Source: Hippasteria phrygiana
Taxonomy: Eukaryota > Echinodermata > Asteroidea > Valvatida > Goniasteridae
NCBI GenBank assembly: GCA_037893225.1
Contig: JAZGUH010000721.1
Coordinates: forward strand, 434,001-498,000
DNA length: 64,000 bases
Reading direction: 5' to 3'
A program made the translations under genes and the position numbers. How positions within the stretch are numbered: the stretch's first letter is position 1; every line of letters begins with the position of its first letter. The notes beneath the pieces were generated by a model. It made no database searches. It was not told the origin of the DNA and worked only from the letters and a program-made list of their open reading frames with translations. Below, one piece after another: positions 1 through 10,643 of this stretch.

Positions 1-73
1 TTTGGCAACGGAAAAAAAAGGAATTTCCGATGCCGCGATAATAGAGTTGCCGCGATAATAGGCAGTCCGACTA
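1..73. other. unique left flank
   Basis: This is single-copy sequence left of the 10-kb duplicated block. It contains the 14-mer TGCCGCGATAATAG twice in tandem (about 31-60). No gene is visible. Confidence 0.6.
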
Positions 74-195
74 TACCATGATTTCACAGGACATAGAGTC
101 AAGTATGGCAAGGTATTTCATATTTAATTTCAAATTGGTAGTTTTGTTCTATTTATGTTTCCAAATATTGTACATTGCCTTTAACGAGTATTTAC

Positions 196-1223
196 CACTG
201 ATCTCTATAAAAAAATCTGGATTCCGCTTTCGCCGTTCAAGTTGTAGATGCATCCGCCACATTACCACTCCATCCATACCCACCCGTATCCCTGAACGTA
301 ACGCGAACGTATAGGCCTACGTACATGTACACAGGCAAGTAGTCTGGTTCCCAGACCAAAATATTCTGACTATTTCTGATGAATTATTAGGTCCGGTAGC
401 CGCCAATGTCACGTGACGAAAACAGATGTCGCCAGCAGCGGCCATATTTCCACTCCCCATTTCCAACGCTGATTGGTTATTTTTTTAAATAACCGTGCGT
501 GCACGCGCGCGCGCATGTGTGGAACATCCAAAATAAACATTGTGACGCATCTAGTCCTAGCCATAGCGCGCGCCTGCCTGTGTACATGTGAATATGTAGT
601 AGGCCTATACGTTCGCGTTACGTTTGGGGATACGGCTATGGATGGGGTGGTAATGTGGCGGACGGCCGTCTACAACTACTTGAACGGCCAAAGCGCAATC
701 CAGATTTTTATATAGAGATCAGTGACCTGACCTAAGATAGATTTAGACGTCAGTGAATCTTCAGGTCAGTGAACCAGACCACACAGGCAGGCAGGCCATA
801 TGAAGCACGATATGCGGGAAAAGGGACCCCCCCCCCCCCCCTCTTTTTTGTTGGTCATTGTGTTCCCGAAATCTCAGGAATTTTATTCAGAAATCTAGGG
901 GGATGTGTTAGATAACAATAATCTGGAGTGTGCTTAGGGTATAGGGATAAAAGGGGGGGGGGGGGGGGGTACCCTTTTCCCCCATATCGTGCAGGGTATC
1001 AGGCAGGCAGGCAGGCGCGCTATGGCTAGGAATATATAGAGGCGTCACAATGTTTATTTTGGATGTTCCACAAAAACGCGCGCGCGTGCACGCACGGTTA
1101 TTTCAAAATAACCAATCAACGTTGAAAATGAGGAGTGGAAACATGGCGGCTGCTGGCGACATCTGTGCGTAAAGCGCGCAGCGGCCAAAGCGCAATCCAG
1201 ATTTGTATACATGGAGATCAGTG
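196..1223. mobile_element. nested foldback-type inverted repeat (copy 1)
   Basis: CACTGATCTCTAT at 196 reads outward again, inverted, at about 694-723 and in diverged form at about 1195-1223. Segment 205-330 is inverted at 595-720, and 426-585 is inverted at 1012-1170, so the region folds on itself twice. A hAT-like MITE (797-1000) sits inside. No transposase reading frame is present, so this is a non-autonomous element or nested elements. Confidence 0.6.
797..1000 (-). mobile_element. hAT-like MITE, 'GCACGATATG' family
   Basis: The element has ~20-bp imperfect terminal inverted repeats around GCACGATATG, a C-run near one end and a G-run near the other. It lies in opposite orientation to most family members here. 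The flanks AGGCAGGC (789-796 and 1001-1008) fit an 8-bp target duplication, although the site is itself a GGCA repeat. The orthologous insertion is at 11245-11433, so it predates the duplication. The homopolymer runs differ in length between the two copies. Confidence 0.8.
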
Positions 1224-1656
1224 TTATTTACTCACATTTTACAGCCAAATGCTATTGCTTTTACTCAAAAATTCATTCAAGTAACCGAAGCATGTCTGTA
1301 TAGTCTTTCGTTTAATTACCGACCGTACAAAGGGCCACGGGTGCAGATGTTGTCATTGTAAGATACGAGAGGGCAAAACAAGCATTTTTATCAATCAGTT
1401 GCTGCTTTACAATACGTATGTTTATTTTCATATGTATCAAGAGATTAATTCAGGTGAGGCGTTGCCTCGACACCACTTTTCCCCCATTTATTTGTTTGCT
1501 TGTACTTTGTTCTGCAGCTCGGCTGGTTCGTAGTCTGGTCTCAATTCAGGGGCGACTTAGGTCGGTGTTAATAGCGTACACACAGCCTTATTTCGCTCAA
1601 CATTGTTGTGGTCTTTAGTCTGCAGATGCTCACGAGATCTTTGCCCTTTCCGATGT

Positions 1657-2272
1657 AGTGTTAAAGGGACACATTGCCTTCAAATGTCATGAAATGTTGC
1701 TGTTTAGAAATGTTCCTTATCTTTTATAAGAGTTGTTCATGCAAAAAACACGTATAATGTGTTGTAATTAGTGAGTAGTGATTACAAAACAAAAAATTGG
1801 CCTCTGATCCCCGACATCTGACCCGCGAAACATAGACTTATTTCCAGTAGTAAATACCACCGTCTAAATAATGCGCAAAATACGCTGTAAGAGTCTTCAG
1901 GCTGGCGCCGCAGCCAGTGGCCTTGTAAACCTATCAGATGATCGCCAGGTACCATTCTCTACCTCGCGACACATATCGCCAGTGCTGCGCGCCGTGCCAC
2001 AGTACATCAAAATGGATCAACAGAATGTACTTCAACCAGCTGCGACTGGAAATACGACTGGTGAACACGGTCCGCCATTTTGTGGAGTCAAAAATTTGGT
2101 TCTACAAAATGGCGGACCGTTATTTGTCACGAAATTAAACAAAAACCACGCAATTTGAAGAGATAGTTATGTGAATCTTTATATTCTACTTTAAAAAATG
2201 CTTCCCAACCATATCCATTTCAGTTTTATAGCCCAAATCGCAAAATCCAAAACAATGTGTCCCTTTAGCACT
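1657..2272. mobile_element. 616-bp inverted-repeat element (copy 1)
   Basis: The ends AGTGTTAAAGGGACACATTG and its near inverse form ~20-bp terminal inverted repeats. A second internal inverted repeat around GGTCCGCCATTTTGT lies at about 2078-2120. Short open frames inside show no similarity to a known protein. Best read as a non-autonomous DNA transposon. The same element is at 12167-12783. Confidence 0.65.
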
Positions 2273-2328
2273 GTCTGCCTAGTTTCTCATCCGAGAACCT
2301 GTTGGGTAAATTTTACATATGTACACAG

Positions 2329-2401
2329 GCGAGACTCGAACCCACGACCTCCTGCCTACAAGTGCAACGACGTCTTTACCACCCCACTCTCGAGTTTGCT
2401 C
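2329..2401 (-). tRNA. tRNA-like, SINE-type sequence (copy 1)
   Basis: Read on the minus strand it has a B-box (GGGTTCGAGTC) and a T-arm whose five stem pairs all form (GTGGG-TTCGAGT-CTCGC). The A-box is poor and the acceptor stem does not close. It is therefore a tRNA-derived fragment, probably a SINE head or degraded pseudo-tRNA, not a working tRNA gene. The duplicate is at 12840-12912. Confidence 0.35.
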
Positions 2402-2539
2402 GGGTCTGCTTGCCGATTCAGATCCAACATTGTTGGTTAGACAAAGATCTCTCCTCGCTTACATCATCCTGAGACAAAGTCCATCTTTACATCAATTTTC
2501 ATTGAGGAGAAACAGATGAATGCGAAAATTGTTGGTTAT

Positions 2540-3133
2540 TCACCTGTAAAAATATAGTCTCTCCGTGTAGTTGTTACCGGTGAGCGCATCACTGAGCAAG
2601 CGCTCTAACGCGAGGGCGTAGAGAAAAATAGTATGGAAGATCGTCCGCTCTACCTGTCGACTCCACGGCATGTCGTACCGGCAGTAGTTGACCAAGTGCT
2701 CGCAGTTGCTGAGTATGAGGTGAAAACGCACGTGCTCCTTTGAGTCAAGTTCCCGCAACGCGCGTTCGACCACTCGCTCCCCGTCGAACGGCGTCCAGAC
2801 GTGGTCCCTGGCGTTGTTAATCCGGACTCTGTACCGGCCCTGTAGCTCGCGTAGCGGAGTGTCTTCAACCACGTGTTGGGACCGCAGGGACCTCGAGAAA
2901 ATACATGCACGAGATCGGACCTTATTCTCTTCGATCGGGTCCTTAGAGGGCTGTCGGCGGTAGTTGACGATCCGTGGGGAACCGTCGGGGCCCCGACCCA
3001 CATAAATACCCCAGTGTCGGAAATAGGGGCATTTGAATTCAAGTCTGTCCCCCAGCTCCAACCTCTTCCCCAGTTCCTCGGTTCCATCGGCGCCACAAGG
3101 AAACCACTCGCTTTTGATACCCTTGTTCGACAT
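2540..3133 (-). CDS. LRAT/PLAAT-type (NlpC/P60 fold) protein, copy 1
   Basis: Single-exon frame of 197 aa starting at an ATG. It has the two hallmark blocks of the lecithin retinol acyltransferase / HRAS-like suppressor family: HWGIYVG with His40, and SNCEHLVNYCRY with the putative nucleophile Cys144. Family members are acyltransferases or phospholipases acting on membrane lipids. The residue where PLAAT enzymes have their second His appears to be Asn57, so activity is uncertain. A C-terminal hydrophobic stretch (about residues 164-176) could be a membrane anchor. The copy at 13051-13644 differs at residue 80 (Ser here, Trp there; substitution at 2895). GC content is clearly higher than the flanks. 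Upstream non-coding exons cannot be excluded. Confidence 0.8.
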   Translation of the reverse strand: MSNKGIKSEWFPCGADGTEELGKRLELGDRLEFKCPYFRHWGIYVGRGPDGSPRIVNYRRQPSKDPIEENKVRSRACIFSRSLRSQHVVEDTPLRELQGRYRVRINNARDHVWTPFDGERVVERALRELDSKEHVRFHLILSNCEHLVNYCRYDMPWSRQVERTIFHTIFLYALALERLLSDALTGNNYTERLYFYR

Positions 3134-3908
3134 TCAAACGCTGCAAATTCAAGGTTGCAAAACAAAGGAAGTTATGTTACTGCGTTTTTCTCATCAGTTA
3201 AGGCAGTCAGTCGTAAGAATAGTGCTCGTATTGGCCTGCGATGAAATGCCTTAATTAATCCCCATTCAAAAAATGTGAACACCCAAAGTGGTGGACAATA
3301 AGAATCATTTTAAAAACATAATTCGCAAACAGATTGTCGGACACAGAGAGTATGCACAGTTATTTGAGCTAAAGGCCATGTCACACAAGGCAATTTACGG
3401 GCAACCTGTATGGTTTGGGTTAAACTAACGATTCGAGTTTTTCCCCAATCATGATTTCACGCCCCATACACAACGTGCACTCAATATGGCGGTTCTTACA
3501 ATGCTGAACGCTTACTGATGGCAGAACACAGCTGCCGTATTCAAATGCCGGTTGTTACTACGGTCCGTTTGATGGTGGCCAATAGTAACAGTGCAGAAAA
3601 CTGTCACTTTTCAGTTGCCGGTATATTTCCCTCTTAACCAAAAAGATCATCACACCTGTACCCTTTTTAACTTACCGGAAACAATTGCGTAGGTATAGGC
3701 TAATAGCACAAAATGACTGCCATCAAGAAGGTATTTTTACACCAACCGCGGAGTGCCAATTATTTTACAGTTCGGAGACCAATCTTTGAGGGATTAGTAC
3801 ACAGTATAGTCGGACAGGGATTCACAGTGAGTGAATTAGCTGTGTCGCATGTTCTGTGTAGCGAAACCTTGTAGAGATGGTGTGTTTCCAGTTGATTTCG
3901 TCCAAGCA
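3134..3908. other. non-coding stretch, copy 1
   Basis: AT-rich sequence upstream of the LRAT-type gene. It presumably holds that gene's promoter, but I see no clear TATA box or other site. No exon or repeat was recognised. Copy 2 carries a short extra segment in this interval (about 13858-13877). Confidence 0.5.
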
Positions 3909-3916
3909 ATGAAGCC

Positions 3917-4105
3917 TATACCCAGCACGATATGGGGCAGAGGGGTACCCCCTTTTGTCCCTATAAACCCTATACACTCTCCAGACTATTGTTACATAAC
4001 ACATCCCCCATAGACCTCTGAAAAGAATTCATGAGATTCCAGGAACACAATGACCTACACAAAAGGGGGGGGGGGGGTTTCCTCTGCCCCATATCGCGCA
4101 TCATG
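3917..4105 (+). mobile_element. hAT-like MITE, 'GCACGATATG' family
   Basis: It begins TATACCCAGCACGATATGG and ends CCATATCGCGCATCATG. Inverted repeats of about 19 bp (GCACGATATGGGGCAGAGG) lie a few bases inside the ends. The flanking 8-bp duplication ATGAAGCC (3909-3916 and 4106-4113) is typical of the hAT superfamily. Internal C-run and G-run. Same insertion in copy 2 at 14445-14611. Confidence 0.85.
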
Positions 4106-4792
4106 ATGAAGCCAACGCTTGCCATTATCCACGTTCCTATTTATGCGCAATCTGTTTGGATTTTCGTGTATTGAAGGTACAATGTACCACAAACCGGGTG
4201 CAGTCACACTGTGAACTGGTAACAATGGATTTAGTGCCAAGTAACAATGGATTTCCATTGTTAGTGCACTGTTTTTCTTTTGTTAGATGTTCATAGTGTC
4301 ACAGCGTGTAAATGACTGCAAACTGAACTTAATCGGGATTGCTCTGGCTAACCACTATCGGAGGGCGACATTTGGTAACCGGTAAAACCGTTGCCGGCCG
4401 CGATCTTTTTTCCCCGTACCACATATTCGCTATGGGCGCATCCTGATTGGACGAATTTCACGAAGGTCATGCATTATACATTTAAGATTTGCATACGGTT
4501 AAAGAAAAGGTCACGAAGTCGCCGTCATGGCTGTACTATCGCAGAACAAAAATTTGCGTGTCGTTGGCGTGTGTGCGATAGTGTATGTGCAATGTCACAC
4601 GAGGACAGAAAAGAGGGTATAACAAAGGAACAAAATACTGTCCTCACATTTATTTCTTTGTTCCGGAAAATGTGAGGACAGGCAAACGTGTGCTTAGTCT
4701 ATGGGGATGGAATAATGGAAAGTCCTCACCTGTACAGCAAAACAAAAATACATGTACATGTACAATGTACACATGGCGCTGTACAGTATCAA

Positions 4793-5027
4793 TAGAGGAA
4801 TTTCACATTAGCCCATTCTACGCACTTCCGGGTTGAAAGCGAGAATGGCAGTGGCAAACAAAACAACGCTTCTCAGCACATTTATTCATGCATGAATTAA
4901 TCAGGCCATATAAGGCAGCGCAGGCGCACGATCAGCATAAAGTTGTTTACTCTGACATTGAGATCCTCGTTTTCAAACGCGGAAGTGCGCAGATCGGCGC
5001 TAAACTCGTCGTTGTAGGATTCCTCTA
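4793..5027 (+). mobile_element. 235-bp MITE with long imperfect inverted repeats
   Basis: Ends TAGAGGAAT and ATTCCTCTA. The inverted similarity continues inward through CGCACTTCCG...TTGAAA blocks for about 70 bp per side. A second member lies in opposite orientation at 8221-8455, so the two form a ~235-bp inverted repeat 3.2 kb apart. Both also occur in copy 2. The open frames in these elements are by-products of the repeat. Confidence 0.7.
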
Positions 5028-5632
5028 TACTGGATCATTGTTTATGTTCGCAATTGTGCATATCTGTAGTACTTTTTTGCAGAAAGCATTCGGCCTACAT
5101 ATATTTTAAATAAGACCTAAATGCTATTGGGGCCGTTATAAAAGGGCCATCACCTCCAAAAAAGGAATTGCTTACACTATTCCCTTTAAACCCCTCCATG
5201 AATGGTCAGAAGATTAAAAAAAGACAATCACTAACTCAACTATCTGAACTGATGAAACACACAATTATATAGCAAGTTTAATCATCAGTTAAGTATAATT
5301 TATTGACAAATGAGTCAACAGTCAACTCTCTTGTTCTTTTACATAAACTGTTTTAAGAAAGTTCTTCAGAAAACCTAATATACAACATGGCATGCAGGGT
5401 GAAAAGTATATACATTAATTCCAACACTCATTTTCATCAGGATACCAAACTGTGTTAAAATATATCTGGGCTCTTTCTTTCAGTACACAACCACAGGTGA
5501 GACTGGTCCCATTCAGCAAGTCGGTATATCAAGTCTCCAATAGCGAAGTATGCATCATCATCGATCGCATCGTGCTGCTTTTCGTGTATACTTCGTCAGC
5601 GTTTTCACATGCACAGCGCGCGCTGTGATATG
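5028..5632. other. non-coding stretch, copy 1
   Basis: AT-rich DNA without a gene or recognised repeat. No exon with both splice sites could be made. Confidence 0.45.
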
Positions 5633-5886
5633 GGTCATTCTATAAATTAGGGGTCCAATTTTGGTGTCCCTGTTACATCTGACATGTTTAAGATTTTGCA
5701 ATTCAGGACACATTCTTTAATGCCTTCTATCTCCAAGAGTGATTGTGTAAAGCAAAGTACCTGCCAAACAATTTAAAAATAGTGTGAAGTCAATTTTAAT
5801 GATACTTGATGGGAAATTACACAGGTCAGGTGTAACAGGGACAGCAAAAAATGTCACACCTTGGACCCCTAATTTATAGAATGACC
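5633..5886. mobile_element. 254-bp MITE present only in copy 1
   Basis: It starts GGTCATTCTATAAATTAGG and ends with the exact inverse; the perfect terminal inverted repeat is 26 bp. Subterminal inverted blocks include GTGTCCCTGTTACA. The flanking direct repeat ATATG (5628-5632 and 5887-5891) is a 5-bp target duplication. Copy 2 has the uninterrupted site GATATGCATAA at 16136-16146. No coding capacity. Confidence 0.9.
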
Positions 5887-5891
5887 ATATG

Positions 5892-8002
5892 CATAATATG
5901 ACCTCGTGACCTCGTGACCTTTACCCGAAAACAAAACATGTATAATGCATGGCTTCGTGAAAGCCGTCCAATCGCGCACTTCGATATGCGCCAATAGCGA
6001 GTACGGAAATAAAAACCGCGTCCCGGCCCCAAATATAGGGACCGGTAAATGGTACGGATATGGCCAGTGGCAGTTTTGATTGACCCTCGTGCGCGCATGC
6101 GCAGAAATGATTTCTAATTTTTCAAGAGTTCCATACTGTTTTCCTTCTCTTTAGCATTCCTTTGTCATTGTTCATCCCATGGAGCTTGTGAGCTGACTTG
6201 TGATCTGCCTTTTGATCTGATTTGTGATTGACTTGATAGAGCGTGTAAGTTGACCTCGAGAATGTACGAGAGTTTACGAGAAACCGCCGACTTCCGGGCA
6301 CCTCGAATAGGAGCTTCAACGTGTAAAGCGAGTAGTTTTCTTGAAATAATTTGTTTTGACGCTGTTCTTTTTACTGAAAGGTAGATACAAACTTTTAGCA
6401 AAATATTATTTTTCATTTTAATTTACAAAATGTGGACGATTATATCAAATTGGGGAAAAAGAGAACGAAAAAGTCTAGTACGTCATACGTACGTCATTCG
6501 CGATTGTTCTGGTTCACACGCCAGTATTAATAGCGTAGACCATATGCAGTATAAGGCGGTCGTCGCATATAATTTATGTACGTACGTTCACTTACGTCCG
6601 CAGCGCCAGAGGATGCCGTACAGGGGTTTTGGGAGCCGGGCTTTCTCTTCCCGACAATGAGCCAATCGCGTTGCAACCTGAAGCTCAGGTAAAACATTTG
6701 TTTCTACTTTTCTTCAATAATCTAGACAGTCATGTATGTTTTCATATATTGTAAAATATATTTTGAATTTATCATCCATATTTATGGCCGTTTCATTGTT
6801 CAGATCTTCGTAAAAACAAAGTATTATAGAAAACAAAATCAACCACACGTGAAAGTCTCGAGGAAATACCCTTATAGTAAACAAGCACATACGATTGGCG
6901 TGTCGACCCGAAGTTTGAAACCCATTCTGGGGAAATTATTATGTGCAACTTGAAACTCTTGAGAAAGTACGAATTTCAAACAAACTCTATTGATATTTCG
7001 CTGTTTCCATCGAGTCCCACCAAATGTGTAGAGCTTGGCTGCCACCACAAATAAACGTGCCTTTTAATTTGAGACACACTACACCTAGAAAATATAGTAT
7101 CAGCGTTTAAATATAGCAGCAAACGTCATGGAAAGAGTGCAATCCCACACATGTGGTGAGATTTGTAGTCCAGGGGTGGATTCAGAGGGTAATCTCGGGA
7201 GTCCCCCCCCCCCCCCCCTTGCTCGTTGCCATTTTTGTTTTGCTTGTAAGGGCCTACGTCTAAAGTACCGTAGCAAACCAGAAAAGAAAAGCAAAACCCA
7301 GTAAAGGTCCTATTTTGCGTGTACGGATATAAGAACAAAACAAAGAGGTTAAATGGTGCCACCAACGTTGAGAAAGTGTGACGTTCCTTAAGATGATTCC
7401 ACCATAAGTTCCACTATCGTTAACAAATAAAAAAAGAATTCCGAAAAAAGAATGCCAAAAGATAATTTTTAGAATGCACTAAGTTTTGCGAACGAGTTTA
7501 CAGGTACATGTACATTGTGAACATAATAGTATACCTGTTACAGCGCCCCATGTAACGTTCCTGCTAATCCTACCTCCAAACCCCACCGCCCACCTCCCAC
7601 TCCCGCATTTAAATGTTTTCAGGTAGAATATTTTTTGTCTGGGGCACGTTTTTGTTGATTTGGAAAATAGAAATACTCATCACTCCACCCCGACACTTTT
7701 CGATATACACATGTACGCAACTGACTAACACCCTTTTTATTGTGCCCAAAATACACCAAGAAGGCTAATTGTGAATGGCCAAAAGTGTGTGATAAGTGGA
7801 TGCGAGGTGGCGTTGGTGATGGCGGGATTAGGGGCCGGCGGGCGCATTTTGTTTCCGTAGGCGGGTGAAGCAATAATCATGAATAATTCAGTTATTTTGA
7901 TGAGAAAGTTACTTTATTCATTAACAGAACGTCACAGCATTGTTATTATTTAGTCAACTAGTTACATTCAATCATTTTAAAGAACGGCTTTTATCGAGCT
8001 GC
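5892..8002. other. non-coding stretch with G/C-tract repeat
   Basis: No gene is supported. A repeat beginning CAGGGGTGGATTCAG at 7171 and running to about 7380 is an inverted relative of parts of 25495-25740 and 48070-48260; all share the block TTGGTGGCGCCATTTAAC. The frame at 6430-6660 has no recognisable domain. The C-run at 7203 differs in length from copy 2. Confidence 0.5.
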
Positions 8003-8074
8003 TACAGACTAGTCTAGTGGATAGTGGGATGGGCTATGGATCAAAAGGTTCTTAGTTCGAATCCACCTATACCT
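8003..8074 (+). tRNA. tRNA-like sequence with pol III boxes (copy 1)
   Basis: A-box TAGTCTAGTGG (8010-8020) and B-box AGTTCGAATCC (8054-8064) match consensus and are correctly spaced. A T-run that could terminate pol III follows. The acceptor and T stems do not pair well, so it is a tRNA pseudogene or SINE head. Duplicate at 18248-18319. Confidence 0.4.
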
Positions 8075-8220
8075 TTTTTTTCTTTCCTGTGATATCTTTG
8101 GGATATTTCTAATTTATTAAGGGGAAAAAGAGACCATGAACCTAAGTGCCAGCTGTGCAGTGATCAATGCAACCACTGAGTTATTCATGAAAATTGCTTC
8201 ACCCGCCTTCGGAAACAAAA

Positions 8221-8455
8221 TAGAGGAATCCCACAACGACGAGTTTAGCGCCGATCTGCGCACTTCCGCGTTTGAAAACGAGGATCTCAATGTCACAGTA
8301 AACAACTTTATGCTGATCCTGCGCCTGCGCTGCCTTATATGGCCTGATTAATTCATGCATGAATGAATGTGCTGAAAAGCGTTGTTTTGTTTGCCACTGA
8401 CATTCTCGCTTTCAACCCGGAAGTGCGCAGAAGGGGCTAATGTGAAATTCCTCTT
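8221..8455 (-). mobile_element. 235-bp MITE, inverted partner of 4793-5027
   Basis: Same family as 4793-5027 in reverse orientation (TAGAGGAATC at 8221, inverse near 8455). The open frame at 8136-8351 runs through it and is not a gene. Confidence 0.7.
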
Positions 8456-8638
8456 GTCGCGGGTGGGCTATAAGGTTATTTCTTTCCACGAACCAGGTGC
8501 CACTTCTTCGGGTGCACTATGGAGTAGGGTACCAAATTATGCACGTGTAAAAGGGATGAGCATCTGTGGTGTAGCATGGGCCGTGTCTAAATTCGCTTTT
8601 GGCCATGCAGTCGAACATTTCACGGGAATCTCTATTCT

Positions 8639-8805
8639 CTACCCCTGAATGTTCATGTAGTTGTATCTCTTTCTGTATCTAATGACCGCAATGCATACAG
8701 CCGTGACCATCAGGGCTAGAAGAATCACGCCCCCAACGACAGAGCAGCTGATGATGAGGACTGTGGGGTCGCTCTTTGTAGTAGGTGCGGGGCCACATGG
8801 TTGCT
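8639..8805 (-). CDS. orphan second copy of LAMP-A terminal exon
   Basis: Same predicted protein sequence as the LAMP-A last exon at 18884-19050: acceptor TTTTATAG, a 2-nt start phase, ...EQPCGPAPTTK, a ~24-residue transmembrane helix, tail RYRKRYNYMNIQG, then TAG. No other LAMP exon lies in copy 1. The LRAT-type gene of copy 2 and the proximal copy of this exon separate it from the LAMP-A body. It is either an unused duplicate or a distal alternative last exon encoding the same peptide. Confidence 0.6.
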
Positions 8806-9607
8806 CTATAAAAGAATTGAACAATGCAATCGATTAAGTTTACAAGGTGTATGAGCTCCGTGCACAACTACCCCCTCAGTGGAAAGAAAAGGCGAGTTGG
8901 GGGGTCATTATCGACGCCATCTTACCTGACTTTAATTTAAGTGTCCGGTTCCCGCTGTGATATTCTTATTGAAAACTCAATTATCGAGAGTCGGCAAACA
9001 GACAAAGCAATCCCACTGGTGTACGAGTATCAATTGAACGAGGAGCGCGGTGCGTATACCAGCGACGTACTCCCCACGGAAGTGCGGTTGCTATGTGGAC
9101 AGCGCCCTCTTTTGTTGGCGCACGGAGCCCATAGTGTGACCTGTCCTTAACAGCACTTTATACTCGCATATCAAAATTTGCAGGAGAATGTAAAGATGAG
9201 TCGCTGTCGGTTTTTTTTTTTTAGTCGGCGTTCACAAGGAGTAGGCCTAGCGTTTGCGGTTCCTACCGTAACGAGCTTGAAATTCATCAAGAAGTCGTAG
9301 TAATGTGTGGAGAAATACTGTTACAGTCTGCAATTTCTTTCGGCCTTGACCTATTTAGATACGTCAACAAGGGATTAATTTAACAAAGCCTTCATGAATA
9401 ATAATGGCGTGTTGGCAAGAATCTGAAATATATATTTCAGACTGGCATATACGTACTTTGCTGTCGTTGACCTGATTGTAACCGCGGTTGGCAGAACGAA
9501 TACATGACCCAATGAACCACCCATCCAGGACAATGATCCTATGTAAACTAAATAGCGCATCGGTTGTTCGAATTGAAGCCGTCCTCCGTCATTACGTCAC
9601 CGTTTTT
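8806..9607. other. non-coding stretch, copy 1
   Basis: Corresponds to the start of the last LAMP-A intron in copy 2. No gene is recognised; the frame at 8941-9150 has no features. Confidence 0.45.
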
Positions 9608-10021
9608 ACGAACTGACACTCACGCGCACCTAGGTGTCAGTTCGTGAAACCGCGTACTGAGTAAATTTCGGTTTTACGAACTGACACCCAGGTGTGCGCG
9701 CGCACATCGGGCACTGACTCGCTAGAGAAGACTTCGTTTTCACGAATTGACACGCAAGCATGTAGCGGAAATACCATTCCAAGAAAAACGCTTTAAAAGC
9801 TTTGACACGAATCTACTCCATCTGTATACTTGTGGGTTTACAGAAACATTGAAACTGAAAACCTCTAAACTCGTGAAATTAAGAATGGTTTCAGTTCGTG
9901 AAAATGAAAATGTGGTTATCGCGCGCGCTTTCCTACTTGGGTGTCAGTTCGTGAAAACGAAAATTACTCTGTTCTGTTAAATACGTGCGCGCCCTGGCAC
10001 TCACGTGCTAGAGAGTGTCAG
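9608..10021. repeat. cluster of ACGAACTGACAC / GTGTCAGTTCGT motifs (copy 1)
   Basis: The 12-mer ACGAACTGACAC, or a near match, occurs at 9608, 9676 and 9742. Its inverse occurs at 9634 and 9941, with a weaker form at about 9888. Several are joined to TTTTCACG or CGTGAAAA, as in nested inverted-repeat element ends. Copy 1 of the big duplication stops inside one such motif. Confidence 0.65.
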
Positions 10022-10327
10022 AACCAGTTTTCGGTTATGACCGCCAAAACGCACCCCTGTTTAACGTTTTGTGTTCATAGGTGCTGGAAAAATCCAAGGG
10101 AAAATGCTGTTCTTGAAGTCTGGTTCCCCGACCCCACTTCAGATGAAACAAAGCAATGTATAGACGCTGGGGAATTGTCAGATAAGGGGAATAGAATAGC
10201 TGGCTCACACCTTTTCAAGGATGAGTAAGCGATTTCAAACAAAATGTGGAGTAACAAAATTGTGTGAATTGGGGGCAGTATTTGAAAACAAAAATTGCAC
10301 TTTTCTTGAAAATGACAGCACGTCAGG
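10022..10327. other. unique spacer between the two 10-kb copies
   Basis: 306 bp present once in the window. No gene; the open frame at 10075-10365 on the minus strand runs into repeated DNA and lacks recognisable features. Confidence 0.8.
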
Positions 10328-10643
10328 TACCATGATTTCACAGGACATAGAGTCAAGTATGGCAAGGTATTTCATATTTAATTTCAAATTGGTAGTTTTG
10401 TTCTATTTATGTTTCCAAATATTGTACATTGCCTTTAACGAGTATTTACCACTGATCTCTATAAAAAAATCTGGATTCCGCTTTCGCTGTTCAAGTTGTA
10501 GATGCATCCGCCACATTACCACTCCATCCATACCCGTATCCCTGAACGTAACGCGAACGTATAGGCCTACGTACATGTACACAGGCAAGTAGTCTGGTTC
10601 CCAGACCAAAATATTCTGACTATTTCTGATGAATTATTAGGTC

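Larger units (their letters stand above)
74..10021. repeat. 10-kb segmental duplication, copy 1
   Basis: From TACCATGATTTCACAGG at 74 to GAGAGTGTCAG at 10021 the sequence reappears almost base for base at 10328-20266. Differences are scattered substitutions, homopolymer length changes and a few clean indels. Copy 1 alone carries a 254-bp MITE at 5633-5886. It lacks a 186-bp MITE (10644-10829) and a ~77-bp stretch (about 11679-11755) found in copy 2. The right end falls inside a recurrent GTGTCAGTTCGT motif. It may be a tandem duplication or two alleles assembled in series. Confidence 0.95.

Noticed and set aside
2650..3254. Frames overlapping the LRAT-type gene on both strands
   Set aside because: They lack domain signatures, while the chosen frame has both LRAT blocks. 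They are shadow frames.
8003..8074. Functional tRNA gene
   Set aside because: Pol III boxes are good, but acceptor and T stems do not pair, so a cloverleaf is not supported.
8136..8351. 71-aa plus frame and 62-aa minus frame
   Set aside because: They fall in a MITE present in inverted copies and owe their openness to repeat sequence.
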